Assembly: GCA_009859145.1 (NCBI GenBank)
Contig: VRVR01000064.1
Span: 56,856 to 120,855 of the forward strand
Direction: 5' to 3'
Source of the DNA: Andalucia godoyi
Taxonomy: Eukaryota > Discoba > Jakobea > Jakobida > Andaluciidae
DNA length: 64,000 nt
Shown here: one piece after another, positions 9,963 through 20,900 of the stretch
Position numbering within the stretch: the first letter of the stretch is position 1
How the letters are laid out: each line of letters begins with the position of its first letter
Notes under the pieces: model-generated
What the model saw: only the letters and a program-made list of their open reading frames with translations
Told to the model about the DNA's origin: nothing
Database searches by the model: none
Made by a program: the position numbers and the translations under genes

Positions 9963-10419
9963 TTGAGTGTTGGTCTCTGCTGTTCCGACGCTCATTTAGC
10001 CTCGATGAAACGAGTTTCGTGGCGTGGAGCACTCCGCAAGACAAAAGAGTGGTATCTCCGTTGCTTTTCCGCAGGGCTCATTCCGATGGGAAAGCTCACT
10101 CCGGATGCAGGCGACCTTGTTGCATTTCCCACCCGCCATCAACACAAACTGCAGCTCATCTTTACCAATACAAATGCAGACTTTGGAGCGCCGACAACGA
10201 GTCATCCACGAACCGTCGTCACTCGGCGGGTTGTGGCGTTTTTCCTTGTTGACCCGTCCAATCCGATTGTTTCCACGGCAGACGCTGTGCACATGCCTCC
10301 CACCGTGTGGAACTATCAAGCAAGGTGCCGAATACGCCTTGCCGTGATGGCGGAGCGGTCTGCCGCGAAGAAGGATTGAACGAGGAGCTGTGGCACAACT
10401 TTAATTTTTGCGAGCATTA
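9963..10419 (+). pseudogene. DUF4246 C-terminal relic
   Basis: It matches the last ~150 residues of copy 1 (1431-3005), from LLFRRSF to the terminal FNFCEH and stop. It starts abruptly with no homology to the first 370 residues. The frame changes after the STPQDK segment near 10060. A second one-base loss in AAKKD near 10376 puts the final LNEELWHNFNFCEH out of frame. The core FPTRHQHKLQ and RRVVAFFLVDP are preserved. It resembles copy 1 more than its immediate upstream neighbour copy 2, so it is not a simple tandem duplicate of that neighbour. Confidence 0.85.
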
Positions 10420-10650
10420 ATCTTCTGGTCTGGTGTTTTTTCCCGTCAGAAAAGCTCACTGACGATGCAGGATACGAAATTATTATTCACAAAAATATCG
10501 CAACTCCCGACTTCGTCTCCTGAACGTTCTCAAATAATGAGTGTAAACACATCTATGACGTTTTGATTTTCTGTGTGATTCCGACGGAAAAGTAAAAAGT
10601 AAATCAATGGTATTCACATTTGATCACCGAGAGAAAAGACATCACTGGAT

Positions 10651-12444
10651 CTAAGTGGATCCTGTATGAATCGGATAAGTCTGCATGCGGCTAGCGAAGT
10701 CAGAGATCATGTCGTAGAAGCTATCAAAGACATCGTCATCGTCCAGCTCTTCCATCCCTCCGTCGCCGGTGGCGGCTCGAAGCGGTAAGAGATATCCGTG
10801 GCAATACACGATGTCAAAGTGCACATGAACACTCATGCGATCCAGGGGCAATACTTCAACGTTCCCGGCATCGATCTCTTTTTCCAAACGCTCACGAGTC
10901 CACGAACTTGCGCCGCTGACTGTGCTTCTCGACGCTTCTTGTGCCTCTCCTTGTTTCCTTCCCCTTCTGAGATTGGTATCCACCATTTGATCAAAGGGAT
11001 AATCGAACTGACGATTCTGCAAGTACAACTTCAGACCTTCTCTTCGCGCAGCGCTCTCTGCTTCGTTAGCGTACCAGCGGTCCTCATCATTATCACCATC
11101 ATGCAGTACCCACGCGTCCCAGTCATTGTCTTCGCGAGGATATTCTTCCAGAAACTCAGCGTACTCCTTGAACGCCGTCTTGTTTTCTTGCTTTGCTTCC
11201 ACCAAGATGACTTGGCCTCTATCGCTGCCTCCCGAGTAGATGCCCCAATAACGTAGCGCTGTTGCTCGGGGAAGATCTCGACTGACTGGTCTGCCTGTGA
11301 TTTGTGTCGAGACACGAAAAGATGCATAGCCGTCTGGAAACACTGGCAACCCCCGCGAAACCCTCTGCTCTGCCTTTTTGATATAGGCCTCTACGAGCTG
11401 CGACACGGTGATTGCAGCGCTGCTTGCCTTCGAAGTGGACCTTGTTCGAATTCTACTGGAAGTTGCGGGCTGATCAAATCGTGTCTCCCACGGGGTATCA
11501 CGGAAGAGCGCCTCGAAATGACCAAAGATCTTATGAGCATTTGCCTTCCGCTCTTCTTCATTCTGGATGACATCGTCGTTCTGTCCGTCCGGCAGATGGA
11601 GGAATGGTGGAGGAAACCAGATGGAAATTTGCAGGCTCAGATGATCCAATTGTTCCCATGCAAGACTCATGAAAGCAGCATCAGCATCATCATCCAAAGG
11701 TCCTGGGACCAATGGAACGTGGTCCACCGAGTCCCACTTCTCTGTCCACAATTGCTCTCTTTTGAAATCAAAGTCTACTCTCGTCATTGCAAAGTGTCGA
11801 AACACTGCATTTCGGACGCGGGTTTCAATTCCTTGTGCAGGCCATGCATCTTCCATTTGAGAGGACTGGTTCAGAAGGACCATGTACTGCGATTCTCCCG
11901 CAGTCAGCATCTCATCAGCCCATACACAATACTCTTTTAAAGCTACTTCATTTTGCGCATTTGCCTCTATAACAACCACATTCATAAAGCATGATGTTGT
12001 GCTCGTGACGGAATCCGTAAGGTTCTTGATTCTCAACGGAGTGCTTTCTGCGCTCTCGGCATCTCCATCCATGTCATCATCGTCTTCACCTTCTTCTACA
12101 GTAGGATTCCCCCATTCGTGATCCTGAACATAGGATTGCAGGAAACTCATCACTGCCCAGTAACACATATCATCGGCAGCTGCGGATTGTCGAGGTTGTC
12201 CCAGAAGACGAATCTGCAGTTCAAATTTGTTGGAGTTTATCACCTCCACTTCATTTTCTTGATGAACTTCGGAGGCCGGCAACACGCTTCTTGAAATTCC
12301 TGAAGGATCGTCATTACCATCTGAGCCTGAGTGTGCTGCTAGCATTTTCATGTTTGAGATCGAGGCACTCGCTGTTTCTGCAGAATGCTCCAAAGCAACA
12401 TTCGGCTTCTTGCAATCTTCGCTAGAGGATCGCAATCGTCCCAT
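10651..12444 (-). CDS. Acidic protein with two divergent internal repeats
   Basis: No family is recognised. From the ATG at 12444 the protein has ~597 residues; the frame stays open to 12687, with another ATG at 12582. Two halves share an order of motifs: YWAVMSF / YWGIYSG, then VVVIEANAQNEVALKEY / VILVEAKQENKTAFKEY, then VRNAVFRHFAMTRVDFDF / REGLKLYLQNRQFDYPF, then LQISIWFPPP / VHVHFDIVY. This indicates an ancient internal duplication of a ~170-200 residue unit. An acidic linker (EEGEDDDDMDGD) lies near the N-terminus, with another acidic patch at the C-terminus. No signal peptide is evident for the 12444 start. Function unknown. Confidence 0.7.
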   Translation of the reverse strand: MGRLRSSSEDCKKPNVALEHSAETASASISNMKMLAAHSGSDGNDDPSGISRSVLPASEVHQENEVEVINSNKFELQIRLLGQPRQSAAADDMCYWAVMSFLQSYVQDHEWGNPTVEEGEDDDDMDGDAESAESTPLRIKNLTDSVTSTTSCFMNVVVIEANAQNEVALKEYCVWADEMLTAGESQYMVLLNQSSQMEDAWPAQGIETRVRNAVFRHFAMTRVDFDFKREQLWTEKWDSVDHVPLVPGPLDDDADAAFMSLAWEQLDHLSLQISIWFPPPFLHLPDGQNDDVIQNEEERKANAHKIFGHFEALFRDTPWETRFDQPATSSRIRTRSTSKASSAAITVSQLVEAYIKKAEQRVSRGLPVFPDGYASFRVSTQITGRPVSRDLPRATALRYWGIYSGGSDRGQVILVEAKQENKTAFKEYAEFLEEYPREDNDWDAWVLHDGDNDEDRWYANEAESAARREGLKLYLQNRQFDYPFDQMVDTNLRRGRKQGEAQEASRSTVSGASSWTRERLEKEIDAGNVEVLPLDRMSVHVHFDIVYCHGYLLPLRAATGDGGMEELDDDDVFDSFYDMISDFASRMQTYPIHTGST

Positions 12445-12687
12445 GTTCTGATTTGCGATGTGCTGGAGACTCGGAAACAACAAGACACAGCGTAGTGTGG
12501 TACACAGACTTCGGGAAAAGGAGGACTTTAGAGCACGAGTCGATTGCACTAACAGATATGAGTGACGGCAGGCCGCAAGCATACTGCACGGGACCAGAAT
12601 GCTGATTCCCAGAAAACACTCATAAACAAACGTCCAATAGGAAGCTTGGGTTGAAGTGGTGGTCTGAAGAAGAAGATTTGCAATCAA

Positions 12688-13419
12688 ATCCCCATGCCAG
12701 CATCAAATGATGCAGTGTTCGTCTTTTTCGTAAGCCCTGTTGATTCAATTGAAATTGCAATGTGGTGTCTTGCAGTAACTTTAAATCGAATTGCATCTCA
12801 TTCTCACCGCAACTGTGCCGATTTTTCGCCAATCGAAGAGCAAAAACAATAAGAAGGACGGATTATAGTTTGTTCCTGTTTCAGTTTTTTTAAATTCTTC
12901 GATGAACAGGCTCTTGTCAGCATCCCACAATGTTTAGGATTCGTTGCTGTGGGCAGCGTCTTTTGACGGGTTGACAGTGTCTTCATCCTCCTTTTGTTCA
13001 TCCTGACGTTCATTTCGTAGGTGAACCAAGTGTCAGGAGACACAACACCGAAGCTAGTGGATTCCGTACTGTTTTTCGTGGTAGATGGATTACCTGCCTT
13101 GTCGGGCGATACTCCGAGCCCCATTATCGGTGATCAGTACCAGTTCCCAGTTTTGCAGCGCTTGTGAACGCCGGGTGCATACCTACTGCTCACGTGTCCA
13201 CGATTGTGGGATACATCTTTCTTTGGACTGCGAAAGACATCTGTGGCATCTATGTGAGATTCCCCGTCAAGATCCTGTGATCATGATGGTGATTTATGAA
13301 AATTCAATTTTTGGTAAGCGGCATATTTTTTTTAATGCAAATGGTACTCTTTCTCTTCTGCCATTTCTCCCTTTCATTTCCGATCTGGTATTAATCACCG
13401 ATCTTCCGCAATAACGGAA
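12688..13419. other. Gap with one weak Cys/His-rich frame
   Basis: A plus-strand ATG frame at 13085-13414 (109 codons) has a dense Cys/His stretch (CSACERRVHTYCSRVHDCG, then HLSLDCERHLWHLC). This could be a small zinc-binding exon, but the second half is AT-rich and includes a good intron donor (gtaagc) at ~13313. Nothing else is supported. Confidence 0.25.
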
Positions 13420-14928
13420 TCAGTCTCTCCGTTTGCCGAAGTCACTAATCCTACAATCGCTTTCTGATCCGAGATTCAGTCGATCTTCGATACTTTCCCC
13501 GGAAGCTCTCTTCGCGTTGTTGAATGGTGACGCAGAAGAACCAGACGTTTGGGGCGACTCCCGTGAAGAACTGGCGCATTGAAACGTATCTGGGCGACGT
13601 GGGATCTGGCAAGGGACGGGCACCGATGGCATGTAAACTGGATGCTGCTCCGTACGCGAATTTGGGCGCCGGTGAGGAAGTTCTGCTATCTGTGCGCAAT
13701 ATTCTCTCAGTCTCTGATCTGGAGAACATGCGGGACTCTGATTGGGATACCAGCAATCACGGGGTCCAGAACGAGCACTGCGGGAATAAGCATGCTGTCC
13801 AGAAACTGTACCACCTTGCAGAGGTATGCTTTGGCGAAATAACAGAGGCCCAGAAGGATACAGAGCAACCGCTGGCATGCGCACGAACACTTGATTCATC
13901 CTGTTGAGAGATGGAAGTGAAACGGATCTGAAAGGGTTAGGAACCAACTGCGAATGCGTAGTTGCCGATGAACTGAAAGCATCTTGTAAAGTGAGAGTTC
14001 GGTTAAATTGAACAACGGCACCATGGGCAGTGTCAACGTCACTGCGACTTCTCCAGGGGTGCACGGGCAATGGAGTAGCAACGAACAAGTTATCCTCTTG
14101 TGGCAGATGTCCTGCGGAAAGGTTCTGATGGAGGAATTTGCGCTGGTTTGGATCCAAAATATAATGCTGCGACTGCAACACAGTGCGATATTCCAGGCTA
14201 CGTCCTCCAGGAATCGGGCCTGTCAAGACATTCCCGGAAGGTGAAAGAAAAAGGGAAGAAGGCATCGTGGATACGGTAGATTCATTTCCTGCGCGACGAG
14301 ACGAACCGGCTTTGGTGTTTGCAGCATGGCCCAATTGCATATATTCATATGAAGGCGCCAAACTGCACAAGGCAGATGAAGGTCCGCTGCGGTGCTGTTC
14401 CAAAGTCCTCACAGTCGAATCCACATCCCACGCCTGTGGATTGAAAGGGGATTCTGGATATTCGTTAGACTGGGCATTGCTCGGAATATCAAGAAATGCA
14501 CTCTGGGAAGGACCAGCAGTGCTAACAGTCCGTGGAAGCTCCGGAGACATTCCAGCATTTTCCAGAGTACATGGTCGATGGTAATGCCAGATTCGCTTCC
14601 AATTTTCGAAGGCGCTTGATTTGTCTTTCATTTCGACAACAGTCCTTTCATGAAAGAGTATTTTAGTTTTCCAAGGTCTACCACGTTTTTTGTCGGTATA
14701 CACACACTCATTGCGTGTTTGCACACATCGCCGACAAGGAGGGCCTGACCGATCGCACTTCGTGTGAACGTTTCGGCAAGAAATACAAGAACTTGGATGA
14801 AGATGTGGGCCAGGTTGAAGATTTTCCATGGTCACGAACTGCTTAAGCAGAAAAACTGAAAACTCCTTAAACAATTGATCTGGAAGACAATATGAAAATA
14901 TGCGAGTCTGCCATAACGCGTCTCTCAT
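13420..14928 (-). CDS. Zn2Cys6 binuclear-cluster transcription factor
   Basis: The N-terminus contains a cluster with exact spacing C-x2-C-x6-C-x6-C-x2-C-x6-C (CISCRNVHTKC, then PPCRRCVQTRNEC), followed by a basic KKRGRPWK linker. This is the GAL4-type DNA-binding domain, which is dominant in fungi and sporadic in other protists. The rest (~400 residues) is Ser/Pro-rich and low in secondary structure, with no fungal middle homology region recognisable. The longest ATG start is 14928. An internal ATG at 14829 places the cluster close to the N-terminus, as is usual, and may be the real start. The protein is expected to act in the nucleus as a sequence-specific regulator; targets are unknown. 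Confidence 0.82.
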   Translation of the reverse strand: MRDALWQTRIFSYCLPDQLFKEFSVFLLKQFVTMENLQPGPHLHPSSCISCRNVHTKCDRSGPPCRRCVQTRNECVYTDKKRGRPWKTKILFHERTVVEMKDKSSAFENWKRIWHYHRPCTLENAGMSPELPRTVSTAGPSQSAFLDIPSNAQSNEYPESPFNPQAWDVDSTVRTLEQHRSGPSSALCSLAPSYEYMQLGHAANTKAGSSRRAGNESTVSTMPSSLFLSPSGNVLTGPIPGGRSLEYRTVLQSQHYILDPNQRKFLHQNLSAGHLPQEDNLFVATPLPVHPWRSRSDVDTAHGAVVQFNRTLTLQDAFSSSATTHSQLVPNPFRSVSLPSLNRMNQVFVRMPAVALYPSGPLLFRQSIPLQGGTVSGQHAYSRSARSGPRDCWYPNQSPACSPDQRLREYCAQIAELPHRRPNSRTEQHPVYMPSVPVPCQIPRRPDTFQCASSSRESPQTSGSSASPFNNAKRASGESIEDRLNLGSESDCRISDFGKRRD

Positions 14929-15487
14929 ATCTGACCGGACCTTGACGTGAACTGGTTGTTTTTGGAGTTTCGTGAAAGTGTGGCATATCGGAGGGAATGG
15001 TTTTTACAGTCCTGTTGTCACACCAGTCAATTTGCTCTACCACGGAGTCTCGGGTATTTCCTAAAAAGGCGGCCTATCGCGGAACATCCGACATTGACTT
15101 CATTATGTAGGAACATGAAAAGAGCAGTACGATGCACTTAAAAAAGACCTCTTAAACACGAAAAGGAGTATCCAGAATGGAGCTAAACATGGCCAATGCG
15201 TCTTGTTCATCATGCACCGGCAAACATGTCATGCAAAAAGGAATTCAGGTGACTGGTAAAAAAAAATACAGCCCTTTGGGAATGTAATTTATCTGCATTC
15301 TGGTTTCTGACACGGTTTTTGTTGGGTTGTCTACAATTGCGGATCCAAAAAATTACATGCATCTTTTTTAGTATCGGCACGATCCATTCGCTCGGAAATA
15401 CCTTTCTAGGATTCGTGTTGCCTCACTTCTTCAAGATCGCTGACCGTTGGGTTCATTGTTCTATTTGTCCTGTTTCGACGAGTTGAA
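14929..15487. other. Intergenic, no gene seen
   Basis: Divergent spacer between the Zn2Cys6 gene (minus) and the cyclase gene (plus). Only short unsupported frames are seen. It probably holds both promoters. Confidence 0.45.
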
Positions 15488-17726
15488 ATGGAGCGTAAGG
15501 AAGCGTTTGCCCTGTTTGATCTTGTCCCGAAATCGACTGTGCGCAATCTTGTTAATTCAGTCACGGAAACCGCTTGTCTGTGGGGTGCTCATGGATCCGA
15601 CAGCCTGCCTTCATCCTCCGGATTCACCGGAGTGTCTTCGAACTCGTCTGCGGTCCAGTCCATGACGAAGGCTCCAACGCTGCGGCTGTTGATCGTGGCA
15701 ATTGCGTGTTTCTTTTTCCTGTATACTGTGGGCATGTTGGGCTTTTTCTTTGTGAATTATTCCATTTACATGCAAGTGCAGTACGATCCTGCGGAGATTA
15801 ACTGGTCTGGCCAGCTGTCTGCGCTGTGTTCGCGTGTTCTTACTGTTTCTCGCCAGTGGGATGCGAGCCTCATGTTGCAGCGGGACAACTCAGAAATGCT
15901 GAGTACCCTGCGTTCTCAACTCGATCAACTTTCTTCCGCTTACAAGTCGATTCGTTTCGGAGACGCATCAAAGCACTTGCCGGGGATCACTGCGGATCGA
16001 ACGACATTCATGAGCATCCTCTTTGATCGTACGTGCAATTTGACAGGCTTGCAGTGTGCGGGAATGGATGCGACGCTTCTGTCGTTCATTGATGAACTGT
16101 CGAACTATGCGCAGATGCGAGCCGCCGACATTTCCGCAACAACGTGGACCAGTGCATCACTGCGTGTTCAGAATGCCGCTGTCATCTATGAGCGCTGGCT
16201 CCGCTTGCAGCTCGACGGTTTTCTCAATCACATGACCACTGAGAATAAGTCCATTCTTGCAGATGCTCTGACCACGCTCATTGCGGTCTACTGTTCGGCG
16301 ACGCTGCTGGTGGGGCTAGTGTTTATCATTTGCGTGTGGCCGTTGGTTTTGGAGATGAAAGACCAGCGCAAGAGAATGGATGTCTTGCTGCTCATGCTGC
16401 CGACCAAAGTCATATACACCAACGACTCGCTTTGCAGCTATTTGATCGATGGGGAGGACTTGCTCAAGATGCTAAAGCAAAACAGCGAGACGACTTCGGA
16501 CTACGGCGCCACTGGCAACTCCAAGGCGGCGTCTTCCTCGCTTGTTGCGCAAGCACTGTTTGAGAATTCAGTTTTCACTGGCGCCCCGGACGGAGTCATC
16601 CAGGTTTCTGCCAGCGGATACATTGTGAAAGTGAACAAGAGTCTGCTGACCATGACCGGCTATGACACGAAAACGTTGCTGGGCCAACCACTGTCATATT
16701 TGGTTCGCACGGAATCAGTTCTGGATCACGTCACAAAGAACCTTGCGGCTCCTCCAGGTGGTCAGTCAGTCATGACGTTCCCGATCGAAGAAGCAGTCAT
16801 ACAGCGAAGCCAGGCCCGCGAGCTGATCACAACTTCTTTGACATTGGTTGTCGCGTATCCTGGTACGAACAAGGCGCAGAATTCGAATGTAGGCGGCAAG
16901 GCAAGTGTCAAGATGGATGACCGATCGTGCATGATCTTCGTTCGCGACATTACAACTGAAAAACAAAAGTCCTCGCTCCTGGAAGAAGAAAAGAAACGGT
17001 CCGAGGGCCTCTTGACCAACATTCTTCCTCGTGCCNNNNNNNNNNNNNNNNNNNNNNNNNNNNNNNNNNNNNNNNNNNNNNNNNNNNNNNNNNNNNNNNN
17101 NNNNNNNNNNNNNNNNNNNNNNNNNNNNNNNNNNNNNNNNNNNNNNNNNNNNNNNNNNNNNNNNNNNNNNNNNNNNNNNNNNNNNNNNNNNNNNNNNNNN
17201 NNNNNNNNNNNNNNNNNNNNNNNNNNNNNNNNNNNNNNNNNNNNNNNNNNNNNNNNNNNNNNNNNNNNNNNNNNNNNNNNNNNNNNNNNNNNNNNNNNNN
17301 NNNNNNNNNNNNNNNNNNNNNNNNNNNNNNNNNNNNNNNNNNNNNNNNNNNNNNNNNNNNNNNNNNNNNNNNNNNNNNNNNNNNNNNNNNNNNNNNNNNN
17401 NNNNNNNNNNNNNNNNNNNNNNNNNNNNNNNNNNNNNNNNNNNNNNNNNNNNNNNNNNNNNNNNNNNNNNNNNNNNNNNNNNNNNNNNNNNNNNNNNNNN
17501 NNNNNNNNNNNNNNNNNNNNNNNNNNNNNNNNNNNNNNNNNNNNNNNNNNNNNNNNNNNNNNNNNNNNNNNNNNNNNNNNNNNNNNNNNNNNNNNNNNNN
17601 NNNNNNNNNNNNNNNNNNNNNNNNNNNNNNNNNGGCTTTGAATTTGAAGACCGCGGGTTTGTGAATGTGAAGGGAAAAGGCCAGCTGCAAGCGTACTTGC
17701 TGAATGGAAAGAAGAGCAAGGTGTAA
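15488..17726 (+). CDS. Two-TM receptor-type nucleotide cyclase with PAS domain (sequence gap inside)
   Basis: Residues ~60-90 form TM1 (LLIVAIACFFFLYTVGMLGF). A ~165-residue outer domain follows, then TM2 (~260-285, LVGLVFIICVWPLVLEM). A PAS domain follows (~355-510: FTGAPDGVIQVSASGYIVKV, MTGYDTKTLLGQPLSYLV, CMIFVRDITTEK). The linker EEEKKRSEGLLTNILPRA is the classic coiled entry to class III adenylyl/guanylyl cyclase domains. The catalytic core falls in the N run 17036-17633. After it, FEFEDRGFVNVKGKGQLQAY is the conserved end of that domain, then stop. The two sides lie in different frames (2 and 0), so the N run is not the true length. Substrate (ATP or GTP) cannot be judged because the specificity residues are missing. 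Confidence 0.85.
17036..17633. other. Assembly gap (598 N)
   Basis: A run of N bases inside the cyclase gene. The reading frames on either side are inconsistent with a 598-base interval, so the size is an estimate. Long frames spanning it on either strand are artefacts. Confidence 0.99.
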
Positions 17727-17994
17727 GTTGGCGCGGTGAACGGAAAGTATGACAAAATAAATAGTCGATACCCTGCGATGGGACATTTTTACGGATTGTC
17801 AGAAACCTGGAAAACTTATGGTGGGGACGGTCCTTGGCAAATTGGTTGAGGCATTTAGATCAGCGGCTTCAAATATGAATTAAACCCTCGCTCCATGCAA
17901 GAGAAGTCTGTTCCAAAAAATCCTAAGCAGATGCTGTGCATTTTTCTTTCCTGTGAAAGGATTTGGTAATTAAGTCTACTGCAGAGTTTTCATC

Positions 17995-20900
17995 ATGCAG
18001 AAGCTGTTCATAGCCTCCTGTGAGAAAGAACCGCTGCCTTTTTCTGGAAATGTTCTCAACTACGGCGTTCTGCTTGGTATTTCCCTCATTGTGAACGAAT
18101 CTGGGGCACAGTCTTCAGTCATCGTGAATGTTTCCGACAATGTGAGGGATCACTTTAGATTTTCTGTCGAGCAGCTTCTCTATCAATCTTTGTCAGTTCT
18201 GGTTGACTCTGTGGAAATCTTTGAAGAAGGTCCGACAAAGGATCTGAGCTTGTTGCACTCTAAAACCCTTGCGTATGCTGGGGAGACTTCGAGGTTTGGT
18301 CCCATTTCTGTGTTCATCAATGAACCTAGTGTGTCCGTCGAAAACATGACTAAGAGGCAAGGCGACTCCTCGGATGAGCATTGCAGCGGAGGTCCGCTGA
18401 GGCATTTTCCTGGGTTTGCGTTTATGACAAAAGGAATTCTAGTTCTGGAACTGGACTGTGCCGAGGCCACTCGTTCTCCGCAGCGTGCTCCATCCCCATG
18501 GCCCTCAAATTCCCTTCAGTATGTGGAAATGTACAGACGTGGCATCACTACCATGAACGAACGGATGTCGTCTTGCAAAACTCTGCATGACGTGTGCACA
18601 GTTTTGGGAACGCAAGTCTTTGAATTTCTTGGCTGCGACCGTTGCATGGTTTATGAGTTTGATGTTTCCGACGAGTCCGGAGACGTTATTTGTGAATGGA
18701 AGCGCGATGGTGTCACCACTTCGTATGATGGCCTGCATTTTCCTGCTTCCGATATTCCACTTATTGCTCGATCGTTGTATGTAAGGAATCCCATTCGTTG
18801 CATCCCAGATGTGGACATTGGAAATTCCAGGATCTTGCCGACGTCTTCTGCGATAGATCTATCGAACAGCTTCCTACGCAGCGTCTCGCCAGTTCATGTT
18901 CAGTATTTGAAAAACATGAAAGTGTGCGCCTCCTTGTCTTTGAGCATTGTTGTTGAGGGGAGACTTTGGGGACTTGTTTCCTGTCACCATTATTCTCCCT
19001 TCTTTCCGCCGTTGCATGTTCGATCGATGTGCGAGTGTCTTTCCAAACTGGCGTCCACCACAATCTCCGAAAAAATTAGGCAGACAAAGGCTGCAACGTG
19101 GAACGCAGATCTTCAGTTGGTGCAGGCTGTTGTATCGAAGCTGATTTTCGACATTCACGACGAAAACCTGAATCCCACGCATGTCGGCCTGTCGCGGTGG
19201 TTGCAATGCGCGAGTCCAACGCTGATGACGCGCCTTCGTTCATCCTTGATGATCCTCAAAGTCGCTGGAACAGCTTTCGTTTCGGATCAGTGTCCGTCTG
19301 TTGATCCATTCCTGGAGTTGTGTTCGTGGTTGCGCTCACGATCTGCTCCGCAGCGGCAAACGCTATCTTCCTACCTGTCTCCAGTGACAGATATTATCCT
19401 TCCGTCTGTCCAAGTGATTGACTGTCTCAAAGAGGAATTCCCCTCCCAGCTTCCCTACGACTTGCTGTGTAAGATCGACGGCGGCGACGACGCAAACGTG
19501 GCGGGTGTCGTGTTTGTTCCGCTATCCCCAAACTGTGCTGATTTTCTTGCATTTTTCCGTCCTGAGAAGATTCGCACGATCAAGTGGCTTGGCAATCCTG
19601 CACAAAAGGAAGCGAACGAGAGCGGTTTGCTTTCTCCGAAGTTGTCGTTTGACTCGTATTTACAGACTATTGTGGGTAGGTCTGAGCGATGGAATTCAAG
19701 TGATGTCGACGTTTGCAGAATGGTCCAAGAAGGACTGTTTTCACGGATGCAAAACATTTCCGTGCAGTTGGAAGAAAGGAGAGCTGTGAAGAGTGAATAT
19801 CAAAAACTAGCGGCTCTGGAAAGCGACAAACTACGCAGAGGGTTTTTGTCGCATCTGTCCCATCAGATGAGAACTCCGTTTAATAATGTTCTCGACACCC
19901 TTAATGATTTGGCACGAAAGGAAGATGTTTCGCAGGAAAGTATTCATCTTGCCTGTTCTTCTGCAACATCTGCATTAATGTTGATCGATAACTTGCTGGA
20001 ACTCCTGCAGTTGGAAACTTCCGCCATGGACCTTGTGGAGCGTGAGGCGTCGCTTCCCGAACAGTTTGAGAAAGCCGCCAAAATTCTGCAGGTCGCAGCG
20101 GATCGTCGGGGCGTTCGGTTGTTCCTTTCCATACATCCGGACATTCCATCCGCAGCTATTTTTGACGTTGAGCGTCTGAATCAAGTGCTTATTAACATTC
20201 TTGGAAATGCCGTCAAATATACAGAACCGCGTGGCTCCGTATTTATGAACGTCGTTTTGCTGCGGCAGATCGATCCAAGTCTCGTCGAAAAGGACAATGA
20301 AGCAACAATAGTTGTGAGTGTTCGAGATGAAGGAATCGGAATGGGTCAAGATGTCTTGGATAATTTGTTCAATCCACTGTTTCCGAAGGAAGCTGCGGTT
20401 TCGAAGCGAAAATACGGCGGCTCCTGTCTAGGATTGACGCTGTGCAAACAGATTGTGGATCGCATGCGTGGTCGAATTGATGTGGACAGTTCTGTGGGTT
20501 CCGGCTCCGAATTCATTATTCGTCTTCCTTTGCGCCTACCGATGAATAGACCAATGCGATTGCTCCGCGATGACTACCTTGTTGTGTCCAGCAAGATTGG
20601 ATGGCTTCGTGACAACTATCCAACAGTGCTGGTTCTTGCTGGCGCCTTCTTTGACACGATTGCATGGCTGTTGCGATTCTTTGGGTTTGACGTTATCCAG
20701 TGCACTGGACTTGCATCGCTGAAACACCGCCTTCAATTTGAACGAAAATACGTAATCTTCATTGAGGACGAAAGTTTGTATTTTGATTTGCCTTCCACTT
20801 CCGAGGCAACAGAGTGTTTGCTGCTTGTCAAGGAAGCCGCATTGCGAAACAGTCACATTATTCGAATTCGGTCTGAACATATGTCCAAAATTGTGGACCC

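Noticed and set aside
17031-17786. Long frames on both strands across the N run
   Set aside because: N bases cannot create stops, so these frames are artefacts apart from the cyclase ends.
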